From positions 62,001 through 126,000 of the forward strand of contig BCIA01000003.1 in assembly GCA_001599815.1 (NCBI GenBank): DNA of 64,000 nucleotides, in the 5' to 3' direction. Positions 12,340 to 23,910 of this stretch are shown here, in pieces. The DNA comes from Furcasterigmium furcatum (taxonomy: Eukaryota > Ascomycota > Sordariomycetes > Glomerellales > Plectosphaerellaceae). Numbering within the stretch: position 1 is the first letter of the stretch; each line of letters begins with the position of its first letter. Under the pieces are notes generated by a model, which saw only the letters and a program-made list of their open reading frames with translations, ran no database searches and had not been told where the DNA came from. The translations under genes were made by a program, and so were the position numbers.

Positions 12340-14093
12340 ATGGCGTCTCTCAGACTGTTTCCACCCACAAGACTCTGGTCCTCGACTTACCTTGCCCACG
12401 GCCGGCGGAAGCTCTCTACCAAGCCTCCTCAGACAATTGCCGAGTACCTCGACTGGAAGCCTGAAGAAGGATCCCAGAATGTCACAGTCAATGGACATGT
12501 GCGGTCCGTCAGGGCCATGAAGTCTGAGATGTTTGTCAATGTCGGAGACGGTTCAACACGCAAGACGCTCCAGGCACTCTTGCCAAAGAATATGGAGGGA
12601 GGGTGAATCTCAAACATGTTTCCTGTCTCGCTTAGTCTGATTACTGACTCGGCTCAGGGCGGGAGTAAGAGTCGGTGCCGCGATCCGCCTCCGAGGATCC
12701 TGGGTTCCCTCCAAGTACGCAGATCAGAGCCACGAGCTCAAGGTTGACGAGATCGACATTCTCGGGTCGTCCGATGCTGCTGTTAGACGAAATCCTCTCC
12801 CCTGTCAAATGACGCCGCCTGGCTAACGACAAGCTTCTGCGTCAGACATATCCCATCCAGAAGAAGTACCAGACACCCGAATACCTCCGAACAATCCCGC
12901 ACCTGCGATCCAGGTTACCCATCAATGCCGCCGTTCTTCGCCTCAGATCAGATGCCGTCGCAAGCCTGACACAATTCTTCGCTTCCCGCAACTTTGTGCA
13001 AACCCACCCCCCGATCATCACATCGTCCGACTGCGAAGGCGCAGGCGAAGTCTTTACCGTCTCGGCGGGGCAGCCCGAGACAGCGTCCAACCCAGCCCGG
13101 CCGGGGGCGAAGCCACGAGACCTGTTCTTTCGGACTCCAAAGTACCTGACAGTCTCCACCCAGCTTCATCTGGAGGCGTTGGCTCAGTCCCTGGGTAACG
13201 TGTGGACGTTGTCCCCGACCTTCAGAGCAGAGCGAAGCGACACATCGAGACACATGAGCGAGTTCTACATGCTGGAGGCGGAGATGCCCTTTGTCGACGA
13301 CATGGCGGACGTCCTGGATCTAGTGGAGGACATGCTGCGACATCTGGCGACGGATCTCTACACCGCCAGATCCGCAGTCGAGCTGCGTGAGCGACGACAG
13401 CCCGGTTCATCAAGAACTGCCGAGGATGACCTTGTTCCAGCCGGCGAGGTTGAACGACGGTGGGCCGGCATGATGCAGGGGCCTGGGGAACGCTGGCCCC
13501 GCATCACTTACCGCGAGGCCTTGAAAATCCTCCAAGCAGAGGAGCATCTGTTCGAGCACCGGCCAACGTGGGAGAGCGGTCTGCAATCCGAGCACGAGAA
13601 GTTTCTCGCAAAGAAGCTGGGGACTACTGGCGAGAAGGGGGTCTACAGGCCGGTCTTTGTGACACACTATCCCCGCGACATCAAGGCATTCTACATGCGG
13701 CCCTCGGCGGTGCCAACCCAGGCAACCGGTACCGCCGCTGACCGCTCCGACGGGACCCAACAGCACGGTGCGACCGTTGACTGTTTCGACTTGCTTGTTC
13801 CAGACCTGTGTGAGATTGCTGGCGGTTCCATGCGCGAGCATCGTCTAGCTGAGCTTCGAGAGACAATGGAACAGCGGGGGATGGTTCCACGATCGACACC
13901 CGGCCAGCGGAAGAAGGCTGCTCATGGTGACGGGGCAGGGCTCGACTGGTACCTTGATCTGCGCCAATGGGGCTCTCTGCCTCATGGGGGCTTTGGCATT
14001 GGTTTCGACAGGCTTCTCAGCTATCTCGCCGGCGTCCCCAACATCAGAGACGTCACGGCCTTCCCCCGCTGGTTCGGACGCTGCGACGCCTAA
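12340..14093 (+). CDS. Asparaginyl-tRNA synthetase, mitochondrial
   Basis: Class II aminoacyl-tRNA synthetase charging mitochondrial tRNA-Asn. Three exons: 12340-12602, 12658-12781 and 12846-14093; both introns join in frame, giving 544 residues. The second intron has a weak donor (GTTAGA). The N-terminus (MASLRLFPPTRLWSS, basic, no acidic residues) looks like a mitochondrial presequence, followed by an OB-fold anticodon-binding domain (VTVNGHVRSVRAMK). Class II motif 2 is FRAERSDTSRHMSEFYMLEAE and motif 3 is GGFGIGFDRLLSYLAGVPNI. These and the ending FPRWFGRCDA are characteristic of the NARS2/Slm5 group. An aspartyl enzyme is less likely because of the RHMSEFYMLE signature. It is divergent from the PARG-like gene. 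Confidence 0.93.
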
Positions 14094-17000
14094 ATGAGGG
14101 CAAGAGAGGCAGACCGAATGCCCAACAAGGTCGGTGGAACTGCCCGGAACGGCCGTCCAGGCTTTGTTTCAGCATGCCGTGCTCGTTTAGCTTTGCCTAG
14201 CTTGGACCAAGGCAGCATGCTTCGTGCAACGTCCCACGACATGCCGTGAGCGGTGATCTGCTTCAATTGACCGCTCTGGCGTCGAGGGCGGTCGTGTCAC
14301 CACGTGTGTACGTCGACATGCGGTCTCAGCTGATACAACGATACGCATGGTACCCGGCAATTCACGCTTCGATGTCTCAAGTTCCTGTGGCTTGCATTGA
14401 CAGATTTCACAAGCTCTCGTGTCACGACGAGTACTCAGTCACACACGAGACCTGATGCGGACGTTCCCAGCCGAATGGACCGCAGGAAGGATGGCGGTAT
14501 CACAGCAGTGCGAGGGTGCTCTGCTGAAGCGTCGGGACTTTCGGCTCGAGAGCTTCTGGCCCAGCCTTTCATGCCATGCATGGACCCGCGAGCCCGGGAG
14601 CAGCTCAGAGATGATGATCAGGATGCGCATCACGGGCCGATTCTTTCTTTCCGGCCCACTTCCCATGAGTCTGGGATTCTGGGTAGGTCGATTGCAGACC
14701 CTGTACAACCAACCGCTCAACTTGGCGCTTGCCACTGCGCAGTGTCTTGAGCATGTAAGAAAACATATTGAGATACCCCAATCTAGAGCCAACTATCAGC
14801 AGTAGCAGGGGCTGTGCACAACGGGCGGCTGCAAGTCCTTGCGAGTCTTGATCAAGAAAGCAACAGTCAGTATGTGCTGCCCTGTCGTTATGGGCCAGCC
14901 TGGCGATGTCTTGATGAGCGCGGAGAAAATTTGAAGACCGTGAAAGAGGGCCGAATCACCAATCCAGTGTTGGCATCCCTGATCATCCACCGAGGGCGTG
15001 CCAAGTCATCCCCGCGCGGACTGAGATCGACCCTAAATACCGCGCATTCCTCACCAGGCACTGCATATCCCTGTTCGACAAGCAGGCCATCCGCGGATAG
15101 CGAGGCCAAGTCATCACCCGACCAAGCCACAGGGTTGAGGCGACAGACGAAGTTGGAAATTCCCCTCACACCAGCACGCACGATAAGCCGAGCGAGACCC
15201 AAGCCTCTTAGCGAAGTCTTGACTCCTGGCAAGCCACGGAAATTTGCCATCATTACGATATCTCGCCCAGAGCCTTGGCGAGTCTTGTCAGCTGCCGAAC
15301 ATCCACTCAGTGTGCTTGTCGAGGCATCGGGGACATGGGTTGACCCGCCGTCTCGTCCTTTTGGGGGCCGAGGGCGTTTTCCAGATATGGCTACGAACAA
15401 TGGGCATTGGCCGTCGTAGCAGAGCAACGCCGAAGTCCGTTTGTTGGCTTGCTCATCAGCTCGGCTTATTACAGGCGTCTTTGTGGCAGATCATGGCAAC
15501 ACGCGGACAGCATTTTGTCCCACACCCAACGCCGTACCCTGGCGCTCGTGACAAGTCTGGAGCAGACCCGGTCAGTGGCGGTCCGCATGGCTGATGATCA
15601 GGGTCCCCTCTTTACCTCTTTCCCCCCCGCCGTCAGAACCATTTTTAATCTTAGTCTTTGTAATGCCACGAGGCAGCGGTAATGGCACCATTGGATTTTA
15701 GCTGCGCCTAGCGGCTCCAACCCCGGCCGAAAGTGCCGTTCCATGGCTCGCCAGCCGTGCGGAACGCCGCCGTCTCTGCGCAGCGTCGTCTGGGGATTTT
15801 GGGCTCATGCGAGTCCGAGATAATCCTTGCCTTTAGGCAGTTCAAGGACATCCACGACTGTCGCGCCGGGCTAAAGACTCCGCGGGGAAAGGCAGCTCTG
15901 CTCCAGGAGTGCTGGGCATCACGGTGTCCTATCTGCCTATTAGGCAAATAGAGCCAGCCATGGCTTGCCTCGGCGGCAACAGGCCAAGTGTTCTTTTCGC
16001 ACCCGCCCGTGACATTCTCCAGCCACCGGCACCTCGGCTGCGCGCTGGGCGTTCACGATGGCGTTCGTGGTCAGGGTGAGAATAACGCTCATGCGGCGCT
16101 CCTTCGCCCCCCTTCTGGTGCGAAAATAAGCTTAAAGCAGTATGTGCGAGCGGCGCGGCCAATGGTGACAGCGCGAGTCGTGCCAGGGGTGCCGGTCGGG
16201 ATGCGCAGATGATGACGACTGCGCTCTGGGGGAGAGATGTGGGCGGCCTGTGCGCCGTGTAGTTTTTCCATTCTTGGCTACTACTGACAAGCCTCTTGGG
16301 GCCATGCCTTGAGCTTGTCTGGGCTGGGAGCTAGCATGCTTGGGAGGCATCGATTGGCAACGGACAACTGCAATGAGGCCATCCACCAGGCCGCCCAGCT
16401 GACGACTGCTTCGACTGCACCCCATGGCCTGGGCCGGCCGGTGTCGAACCCGTGAGGGAGCTGCCAGGCGGGTTCATTCGGAGAGCCTGTTACAATATGA
16501 GGCGTCTTCCTCGTGAGGGCTGATATGTTCCCGTGCCCTGTCAGCATCGACCGAAAACACTCCGTTGACGAGCGCCGACGGACGACCCCTTCTTGGCGCT
16601 GCGGGGCCGCCCATCAACTTGGGACCACCCAACGGGGCGAAAAGGCCGCAAGCCCAGCATGTCCCAGCCGCGAGCCCAGAAAACGCCAGATCCGACTTAT
16701 CCGATTAAGCATCCTGACGCCCTGTGGTGCCGGTTAAGCGGGCATTGGAGGAGTTGAGCCCCCCTTTCGCCTGCAGGCAGGGGATCGGGCGCGACCACTC
16801 ATTATTATCTCGCAAGTATCTCCCAGTGGCAGACTCGCATCCCAGAGCACAATGGCAACCCTGTACTTGTACCGTATCTCATGGCCCGAGGCGTCGACGC
16901 CACAAGCGGAGATGGTTGGACAGCTCGTCGCCCAAAGGCCCAAAAGGAGCCAACTCCGCGGCAAGACCATCCCAACATCAGGCAGTCCCGAGACCAGGTC

Positions 17001-20000
17001 GTCGGAAGCAAGACTCCAACCGCTGCCACAGACGCCCCGACGGAAGCTGGCTGCTGGAGGTGTCGCATGGCGGTAAGACAGAAGAGCGTTCGTGATCCTC
17101 GACACTCGCATCGCGGGATGTGTAACGCAAGCAGCAGTGTCCTCATCGGCTGTGTCGAGAGGTGACAGCCGATCGAGGCCGGCGCGACCAGCGCCCATCG
17201 CAGGCAAGCGAGCTGATGACTGACTGCTGACGGTCAGCTTCTCAGTCGCAGAAGAGCCTAACCGTCCTTCTGCCCCCTGGCTATTTCAACTACTAGTCTT
17301 CGAGCGACCCAGGTAGCTTGGTCGAGTTGTATGTATGTATGTCGAGATGGGCCCTGCTCGTGGATGCCGATTATCCATAGTCCTGTTCTCCGTCTCCGGT
17401 GACTGACGTCTGGGGACCACGGGGCCGGGTAGGTCGGTTCGACGAGTCAGTCATGGGGTGGGACAATGGGAGAGATTTGTACAGGAATGGAACGCGACAC
17501 ATGTCCGGATACAGAGCCAATCCAGGGCGTGGAACTGGTGCCACGGGTGCCTTGGATGGTCGGACGAGACGGGGCGGGCTCGGCGCCGACATTCGCACCG
17601 GGCTGGGCGGGGACGACCGCGTGCTTTGCTCTTCTTTTTGCTCCTCGGACTTGCTCTCACACCCCCCTCCGTCCCCGCTGATTGCCAAGACTACCAAGGC
17701 GGCGCTAGGAACGGTGGCTGACAACGCTTAAATTCATGCTTAAACCTGCTCGTGGTGTGGTGGCGTTCTCAGCGCCCACTTTGCTGCCAGCAGATCCGTC
17801 TTGGCCTTCTGGGGCGGTCTTGGCCTCGCTCTCGTGGCCACAACTCGAATGCCTGGCGCCCCTTCTTCTGGGGCCCTCGGACTGCGCCAACTGTCCGTAA
17901 GCCATCTCTTGCTTGGCTTGTCTGGGAGCGTCGCCAGCCACCGTTTGTCTACAAGCACTTGGCCGACCTCTCGGCGCCGCACACCGGGCCGCTCCTCAAC
18001 CACGGCGAAGTCGCTCTCTGTGCAGGTGGCGAGAAGTCGGTCTGCTCCCCGGCCAGGCTGGGCCGACTGCAGGAGTGTCCGAGAGCTGCCAAGACCACAG
18101 ACGGACTTGGCCCGGCGGCAGACCCCGTGGGTTCCTCGAGCCAAGACCGACGTTGGGGAGGGTGCCGAGTCTGCGATATTCAACTCTGCCGATCGGCGGA
18201 GCTACGTCTCCATATTGTTTCGGGCCGCAAAGGACAAGAAAAGTTTCCTCGAGTCGTCCACTTGTAGGCCTGAAGGGTCAGTTAGTGCGCCAGGGCGACC
18301 TACCTAGTGGACTAAGCTTGTTTCCTTCCTGGCAGTCGAGTCGACACCTTGTGAAGTACCTGGTCGGAGGGGGTTGCACATGTACCATGCGACAGGTCGT
18401 CCCGGAGGCATGAACGCAGGACCGATGCCAGGGAGGGAAGCAGAACGGAGACAGTCGCAGATACGCGCCGTCGAAGTAGCATGGGCCATTCCATCTTGGC
18501 TCTCCAGTCCAGTTGGATTGGGAGAGGTCTTCTTGCCGATCCCCGTAGCACTGTTGCACCAGGAAGTTGTACGGCATGCCCGGGGATTGCTGCAAGCAGC
18601 GCCAAAAAGAATGGTTCGAAGCTGTGCTTCCACGAAGGCAAACCCCGCCAAGCAGTGGCGTCAGAGCGCATCAGTGGATGGGAACCTTGTCTGGGTCCAA
18701 GTCCTGTTCGATGGATTTGGCGACGTGTATCCCGTCTGGATCAAGATGCCGGCGGTGAGCCTGATACCTGGGAGCCAGTCGGGGGTCACAAGGAGAGCGC
18801 AGACCCAAAAGGAGAAAGTGAATGTTGCACGCGGTGGTCTTGAAACGACGGAAAGGGCAAACAGGATTGCACTTGGATGGGAAACGATATGTCACCATAT
18901 GCAGGGTACCGACAGACCGGCGGCGCCGCAGCCTCGAACTGAGCTGGGACGAAGGGACGGCTCGCACGGTTCTGGGCACTTGTGCTTGTGAGTCCGGACG
19001 AGGAACACAGGTGCCAGGTTGCCAGGAGGGCCGGCGGCAAGGTAGCGGGCGGCAGCGAGGGGTCATGGAGATCTCCAGAGTCGGTACATACAGGCAAACA
19101 GCGCCGCGGCGTGATCAGGGCGAGGGGGGCAACAACGGTTGCACGAGGGGCTGCAAATACAGATTGTCTGCGTCAGTGTCTCGCTCGGTCGAGTCGTGCC
19201 AGCGGCCTCCGAGATTGACAGGTCCTTCCTTGTCATTGTCGTGGCACGGAGGCGCTCCTGTGTGTACCGTGATGCGGCCGCTCGCTGGTGGGTGCGAGGA
19301 GACGTGGTTTTCGAGGCGTCGCTTTAGAGTTTCCGTTACGTCGACGCTTGGGGGGCGATTGGCAACCGTTTGCGAGTAAAAGGCGTGGTGGTGGTTTCTG
19401 CGGGCTGAGACAGGGTCTGTCCGATGCAGTGAGTTCCCTCAGCCTCGACAAACTGCTGATCGAGTGATGTTGCGTCCGTGGAGTGGACGGGGATGGGATG
19501 GAACAAACGGCAAAGCGGACACCGACCAAGTGGATGGTGTTGCGTCATTTGCAGGGCCGTGCCTTCCACGGCCATTGTGCTTCGGAGTCCTCGGTCGCCC
19601 GATCACCACAGGTTCAATGGAGCCTCCAAGGCGTGTAAGTACGAGGAGCGGGACTACGGCACAAAAAGATACGAGCCGTAGGCCGGCGACGAAACGTCAA
19701 CGACAAATGGAGGCGCGGCAGCACGGAGCGAGCAGAGCCTCCGCCCGCTACAAATTATTATGTACATGTATCATTATTCTGCCCGAGGCCTCCACCCCGG
19801 CCAGGTGAGGTGGACGTCCAGGTGGAAGACGACCGAGGAATGGAGCAATACGGTCAGCCCAGGCTCGGCGAAGCTTGGCAGCTTGTCTTGTCTCGGGGGA
19901 TGCTCTTGGATATCCAGGCAGCCTGCCAGGTACTTGGAGGTGTCTTACTCGCCCAGTCCGCCCTCGTCCTAGGCATTCGTAATTCCCAGGAGATGGGAGA

Positions 20001-20500
20001 AATTCAAGGCGAGACCCGCGTCACTCTTCATTCCAGGACCCCGACACGCCGGCTGTCACGGCACCGACCTGCACTCCTCTCATGACATTCATCCTCGGAT
20101 CGGTATAGCTCGACGATCTATCCATGCACGATGCGCTCCTGCGTCGGCCTGTCAAAATAAGCTTGTCAGGACTTTGTGTTCGTTGGTTTGTTTCCCTCCA
20201 CTGGAAGGACTCCATGCCATTTTCCATTCCCACAGGGCCACCTGGAGGCGTGGGTTTAGCCGTCAGGCCAGTGGAAAGAGCGGCAAGGGCAGGGCAGGCA
20301 GGGGTCCACCAGAAGAGGAGGGGTGGGCCGTGGCCCTCTCGTCTTGGCTCTCTCGGCACGAATGCTTGGCTCTGTGGGTCCCCCCTGCCTCTCGGCTGCT
20401 CGTGGGCCCTTTTGGGGAATCAAGATGCAAAGGCGACAAGGGAAGCCACCAACGAGCTGTTCTTGCCCTGTCCTTTTTTCTCTTGGGTGGTCTTGGTACC
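14094..20500. other. Long intergenic region with no supported gene
   Basis: About 6.4 kb downstream of the AsnRS gene. Many overlapping frames exist on both strands (longest: 18374-18991 +, 205 codons; 14888-15427 -, 179 codons), but they are compositionally mixed, end in any frame, and show no recognisable domains or splice-supported continuation. A GTAT microsatellite is at about 17328-17341. I found no tRNA, transposase fragment or long terminal repeat. It may hold distal regulatory sequence or long non-coding RNA of the WOPR gene, but nothing in the sequence proves this. Confidence 0.45.
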
Positions 20501-22557
20501 GGTCTTGTCCCCCTGAATAATTGCTTGTCCATCTGACGCGGCCGATCTGCCATGCCTCTTTTATGACCCGACTCCTCCGCTTCACAATCAACAACCGCCC
20601 TTCGCCTGCTTCCCTCCCTTCCCCCTCTCCCCATTACCTTACCCGCCCATCAAACACGACGAGCCAGCGACACGGCGAGGCACGCCCGACGACATCAGAC
20701 GGAACACGCACAGCTTGCACGGACTCGACCTGTCCGCCTCGGCCTGGGCTCCGCTACCACGAGTCAAACTCATCGAGAGGAGGACACTCACTCACTCTCT
20801 CCCCCCGCCGGATCGAAAGACAGGCAGCGTTCCGAGGCCGGGCATTCAACTACCGCCCGGAAAGTATTCGAAGCGTCCAACATCCGGCCTCCCGCCAAAC
20901 ACGCATCTCCTCAGCAGTCCAGTACCGAAGGATGCCCACAGACCACGAGGGGGGACCCGCGTTGAAATAACCTTCGATCGAAACCTACTATTCCCGCTGC
21001 AGGGCAACAGCCTTTAGTGCGCATGCTTAACCGATTTTGCCCACCACCCCCTGCTCGTCCTGCTTGTGAGTCTCTCGCCCTCTGCCCCCCCCCCCCCCCC
21101 CCCCCCCAAGCGGAAGCAAGGTGCCGGAGGAAGAGGCCATGGGATTCCGCTGTCGTCGTCGACCCGACGAGACGAGTTCGCCAGCGTCTGACCTGTTCCT
21201 CCCACATCCCGGGTCTTCCGTCCCCTTGCCTCACAATCTCCCTCTCCATGCCCTTCCCAGGACAGGGCCCAGGTCAGGCGGCCTGGCATCCGCTGTCAAC
21301 CAGCCCAGGGCTGATTCCTCGGGTTGGGGCTGGCGTCGTCATCCTTCGCACATGCGTGGCTCCCCGGCGGTGGGGACCGACCCAGCTCACTCACTAACCT
21401 TGTCTCCATTAGCATTCCGCTGCCCTTCGACAGACCGAGATCGAGTGTTGCTCGACCCGTCCGCTCCAAAAGCTTAAACCATTCTGGGGGGCGCCACTTG
21501 ATTCATCCATGACCAACCGTCGCCGCTAGCACTTCATCCTCACAACGGACGCCTGTCCCCAGAAGCCGATCTTCCGGCCTGCTCATTCACAACTCGCCGA
21601 TTCACCCGGGCCCTCGCGTCAGCAGTATTTATCTGTCCACGAGGCCCTAGTCCCTTCTTAAAACCACAAACAGCCGCCACGCGCGTCAAACTCTCTCGTC
21701 TCGTTCCCTTGCCCTGTTCTTGGCATCTGGCCTGACATTTTCCCATCGGACGATTCACCTGGATTTCCTGCACCTCTCCAGCAGATCTCGCCCATTAAGG
21801 TATGTATCTCATGCTTTTCCTTTAGCTGTCTCCTCCCCTTCCACACTGCCTTCAGCCTCGTGCAGCCTGGGCTTGCGCTGCCTGTCCACACACTCCTCCG
21901 CCTCAAAACTATCTTATTTTGGCTATCCCCTCGCTCCTACTTGGACATTTTGGTGCGCCGACGGCTTGGCCGTTTTGCCGCTGCCCTGCAGCCAGTGGGC
22001 GTGAGGTCATGTTGGGGTCAGGGTTACGTGTGTCAGGATATATATGGCACACCCGTCTCGTTCAGAACCCACCCTCGTTTGGTGGTATCGGCGCTTTTCT
22101 CAGCCCGCACAAGCTCGAAGCATCCTTGCAGCACCTGCCTGGTCAAGCTTTTTCGAGTCCCCGATCTGTCCACGCCGCGCGAGGACCACTCTGGTGGTGT
22201 CAAGCTTAAATGCAAGAACTCCTGAGCTAACCATTCCTGCCAGATCAAACAGCATCTTAATCTGGAGGCAGCCCACCAACCTGGCGCAACGCCCCGAGTT
22301 TTGACAGTCGCATCGAACGTCCCATCTTCACCATTACCAGGGAATACTTGCCTTGGCAATTCCTTGTCGTGGGCTTCAAGAGGGTGTTTTGTCCCCTCCC
22401 CCCTTGCTCACGTCAGTCTGTGCCACGGTGCCGATTGCCGGTCTTGTCCTCCCAGAGCCTCCACAGGCAACTGTCATAAGACTCGCCCTCACCACCATCA
22501 ACTCGTCCCTATCACTTCATTCACAACACTCGCCCTCACTTCCGCTTCAGGAAACGT
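20501..22557 (+). promoter_or_regulatory. Promoter and probable long leader of the WOPR regulator, with a candidate 5'-UTR intron
   Basis: Pyrimidine-rich sequence, typical of fungal promoters and leaders, occupies much of this stretch, including a run of 23 C at 21085-21107. A consensus donor (AAG|GTATGT, intron base 21800) pairs plausibly with the acceptor CGCTTCAG ending at 22550, seven bases before the start codon, suggesting a roughly 750-nt 5'-UTR intron; shorter alternatives are possible. Several short upstream open frames are present. No conserved protein is encoded. Confidence 0.4.
21085..21107 (+). repeat. Homopolymer run of 23 C
   Basis: An uninterrupted run of 23 cytosines in the pyrimidine-rich region upstream of the WOPR gene. 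It is long for a GC-balanced genome and prone to length errors in sequencing. No function is claimed. Confidence 0.9.
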
Positions 22558-23910
22558 ATGGCAGATATGGAAACCTACCACGGCTACGTACGAACCCCGG
22601 CCGACGCCATCAAGCTTTTTGAGGCTTGCCGCCTCGGCCTACTGCCCCGCGTCCAACGAAGACTGTCGGAGAAAGAGAGGCAGTCCATCCGGTCAGGATC
22701 TGTCTTCGTATGGGACGAACGAGAAGCCGGCATGAGGAGATGGACGGATGGCAAGTCCTGGAGCGCCAGTCGCGTGTCCGGTAGTTTCCTGACTTACCGA
22801 GAGATGGAGGGTAAGCGAGGAAGCGGCTTTGGTGGTGGCAACAGGAGAGGAGCAACCAAGACTCCCGATTCTGGTCGTGGTAGCGACGAAGACCAGGACA
22901 ACGGCGAGCCCGAGGGCTACCGATACAAAGCCGACGGGTTGTTGAAACAGTCCTTTAGCATTACGACATCTGCCGGCCAGCATCTGCACTTGATATCGTA
23001 CTTCTCGAGGCCCCCGTCAGGTTCGCCAGACATGCCCAGCCCGAGCTCCGACCCCAGCCTTCGACACATTACGCCACTCAAGGGCATGTATCCCGAGTCG
23101 AGCCTGCACGACAGCAACCCGACGCCTGCTCTTACACGCGCGCCAATGGTACAACAATCGCCGTACATGGTCCATCAACATGTCCCGAGTACCATGGCTC
23201 CTCAGCCTTACCCGCCTCAGTATGCAGCGCAACCTCCGCCCAACTACCAGTGGCCACCATCTCCAGTCGCAACTCCTCCATACAACCACCATTACACCTC
23301 GGCCCCGTATCCGGTCCATGGTCAGGCACCTCTACCGCCTCATCCTGCTCACCAGGCGCCTCCCCCCCACGCGGTCTCGCAGCCTCCTTACGCACAACCT
23401 CTTCCTGCTGCGTATGAGCGGTCGCCACTGGCGCCGCCTATTGCCCAGCAGAAACCGGCCGCAGCTTCTCACTATCAGACCCAGAATGCGTCGCCACGCC
23501 TGACGCATCCTCAGACGCACGATGCCTCTCCGCGGGCGCAGCATCTACAGGCCCAGGCAGCCCAGGCGGTTCTGATGGACTCCAGCGGACGACAAGGTCT
23601 GCCACCAATTAAGAGGGAACACCCCCCGCATTACACGCCGCCGAACCGCGCCACGTCGCTCTCGCCGCCGCGGGCTCATGCCGAGCTGAACGGTTCAGCT
23701 AGTGGCAGCGGCAACAAGACGAGCATTTCCTCTCTGCTTCATTCCGCGCCCTCTTCCGACTCTGCAGCAGCGAATGGGTCCATCAGCGGCGGCGGCTCCC
23801 CACGAAGCAGGGATATGGCTTCTGGTCTGCCACCGGTGGCTGAGCGCCCGGGTGGTTCCAGTCACGATGCCAGGGCTCTCCAGATGCTGGATCGCAAGTT
23901 CTGTATTTGA
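22558..23910 (+). CDS. Gti1/Pac2 family (WOPR) transcription regulator, Pac2-type
   Basis: Fungus-specific DNA-binding regulator of development and morphology; Schizosaccharomyces pombe Pac2 and Gti1, Candida Wor1 and Fusarium Sge1 belong to this family. Single coding exon of 450 residues. The WOPR domain begins ETYHGYVRTPADAIKLFEAC (about residues 5-24), continues with SIRSGSVFVWDEREAGMRRW and WSASRVSGSFLTYREMEG, and is completed by YKADGLLKQSFSIT around residue 125. The TPADAIKLFEACRLGLLPRVQRRLSE form points to the Pac2-type rather than the Sge1/Wor1 paralogue. The C-terminal 260 residues are rich in Pro, Gln, His and Ser and look disordered. The ATG used is next to a probable 5'-UTR splice acceptor; an upstream in-frame start was not needed. 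Confidence 0.92.
   Translation: MADMETYHGYVRTPADAIKLFEACRLGLLPRVQRRLSEKERQSIRSGSVFVWDEREAGMRRWTDGKSWSASRVSGSFLTYREMEGKRGSGFGGGNRRGATKTPDSGRGSDEDQDNGEPEGYRYKADGLLKQSFSITTSAGQHLHLISYFSRPPSGSPDMPSPSSDPSLRHITPLKGMYPESSLHDSNPTPALTRAPMVQQSPYMVHQHVPSTMAPQPYPPQYAAQPPPNYQWPPSPVATPPYNHHYTSAPYPVHGQAPLPPHPAHQAPPPHAVSQPPYAQPLPAAYERSPLAPPIAQQKPAAASHYQTQNASPRLTHPQTHDASPRAQHLQAQAAQAVLMDSSGRQGLPPIKREHPPHYTPPNRATSLSPPRAHAELNGSASGSGNKTSISSLLHSAPSSDSAAANGSISGGGSPRSRDMASGLPPVAERPGGSSHDARALQMLDRKFCI

Noticed and set aside
12340..14093. Aspartyl-tRNA synthetase as alternative for the class II synthetase
   Set aside because: Motif 2 and motif 3 sequences and the C-terminal ending are of the asparaginyl (NARS2/Slm5) type.
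14888..15427. 179-codon minus-strand frame in the long gap
   Set aside because: Composition varies along its length and no known family or signal is visible.
18374..18991. 205-codon plus-strand frame in the long gap
   Set aside because: No recognisable domain; overlapping frames of similar length on both strands indicate chance.
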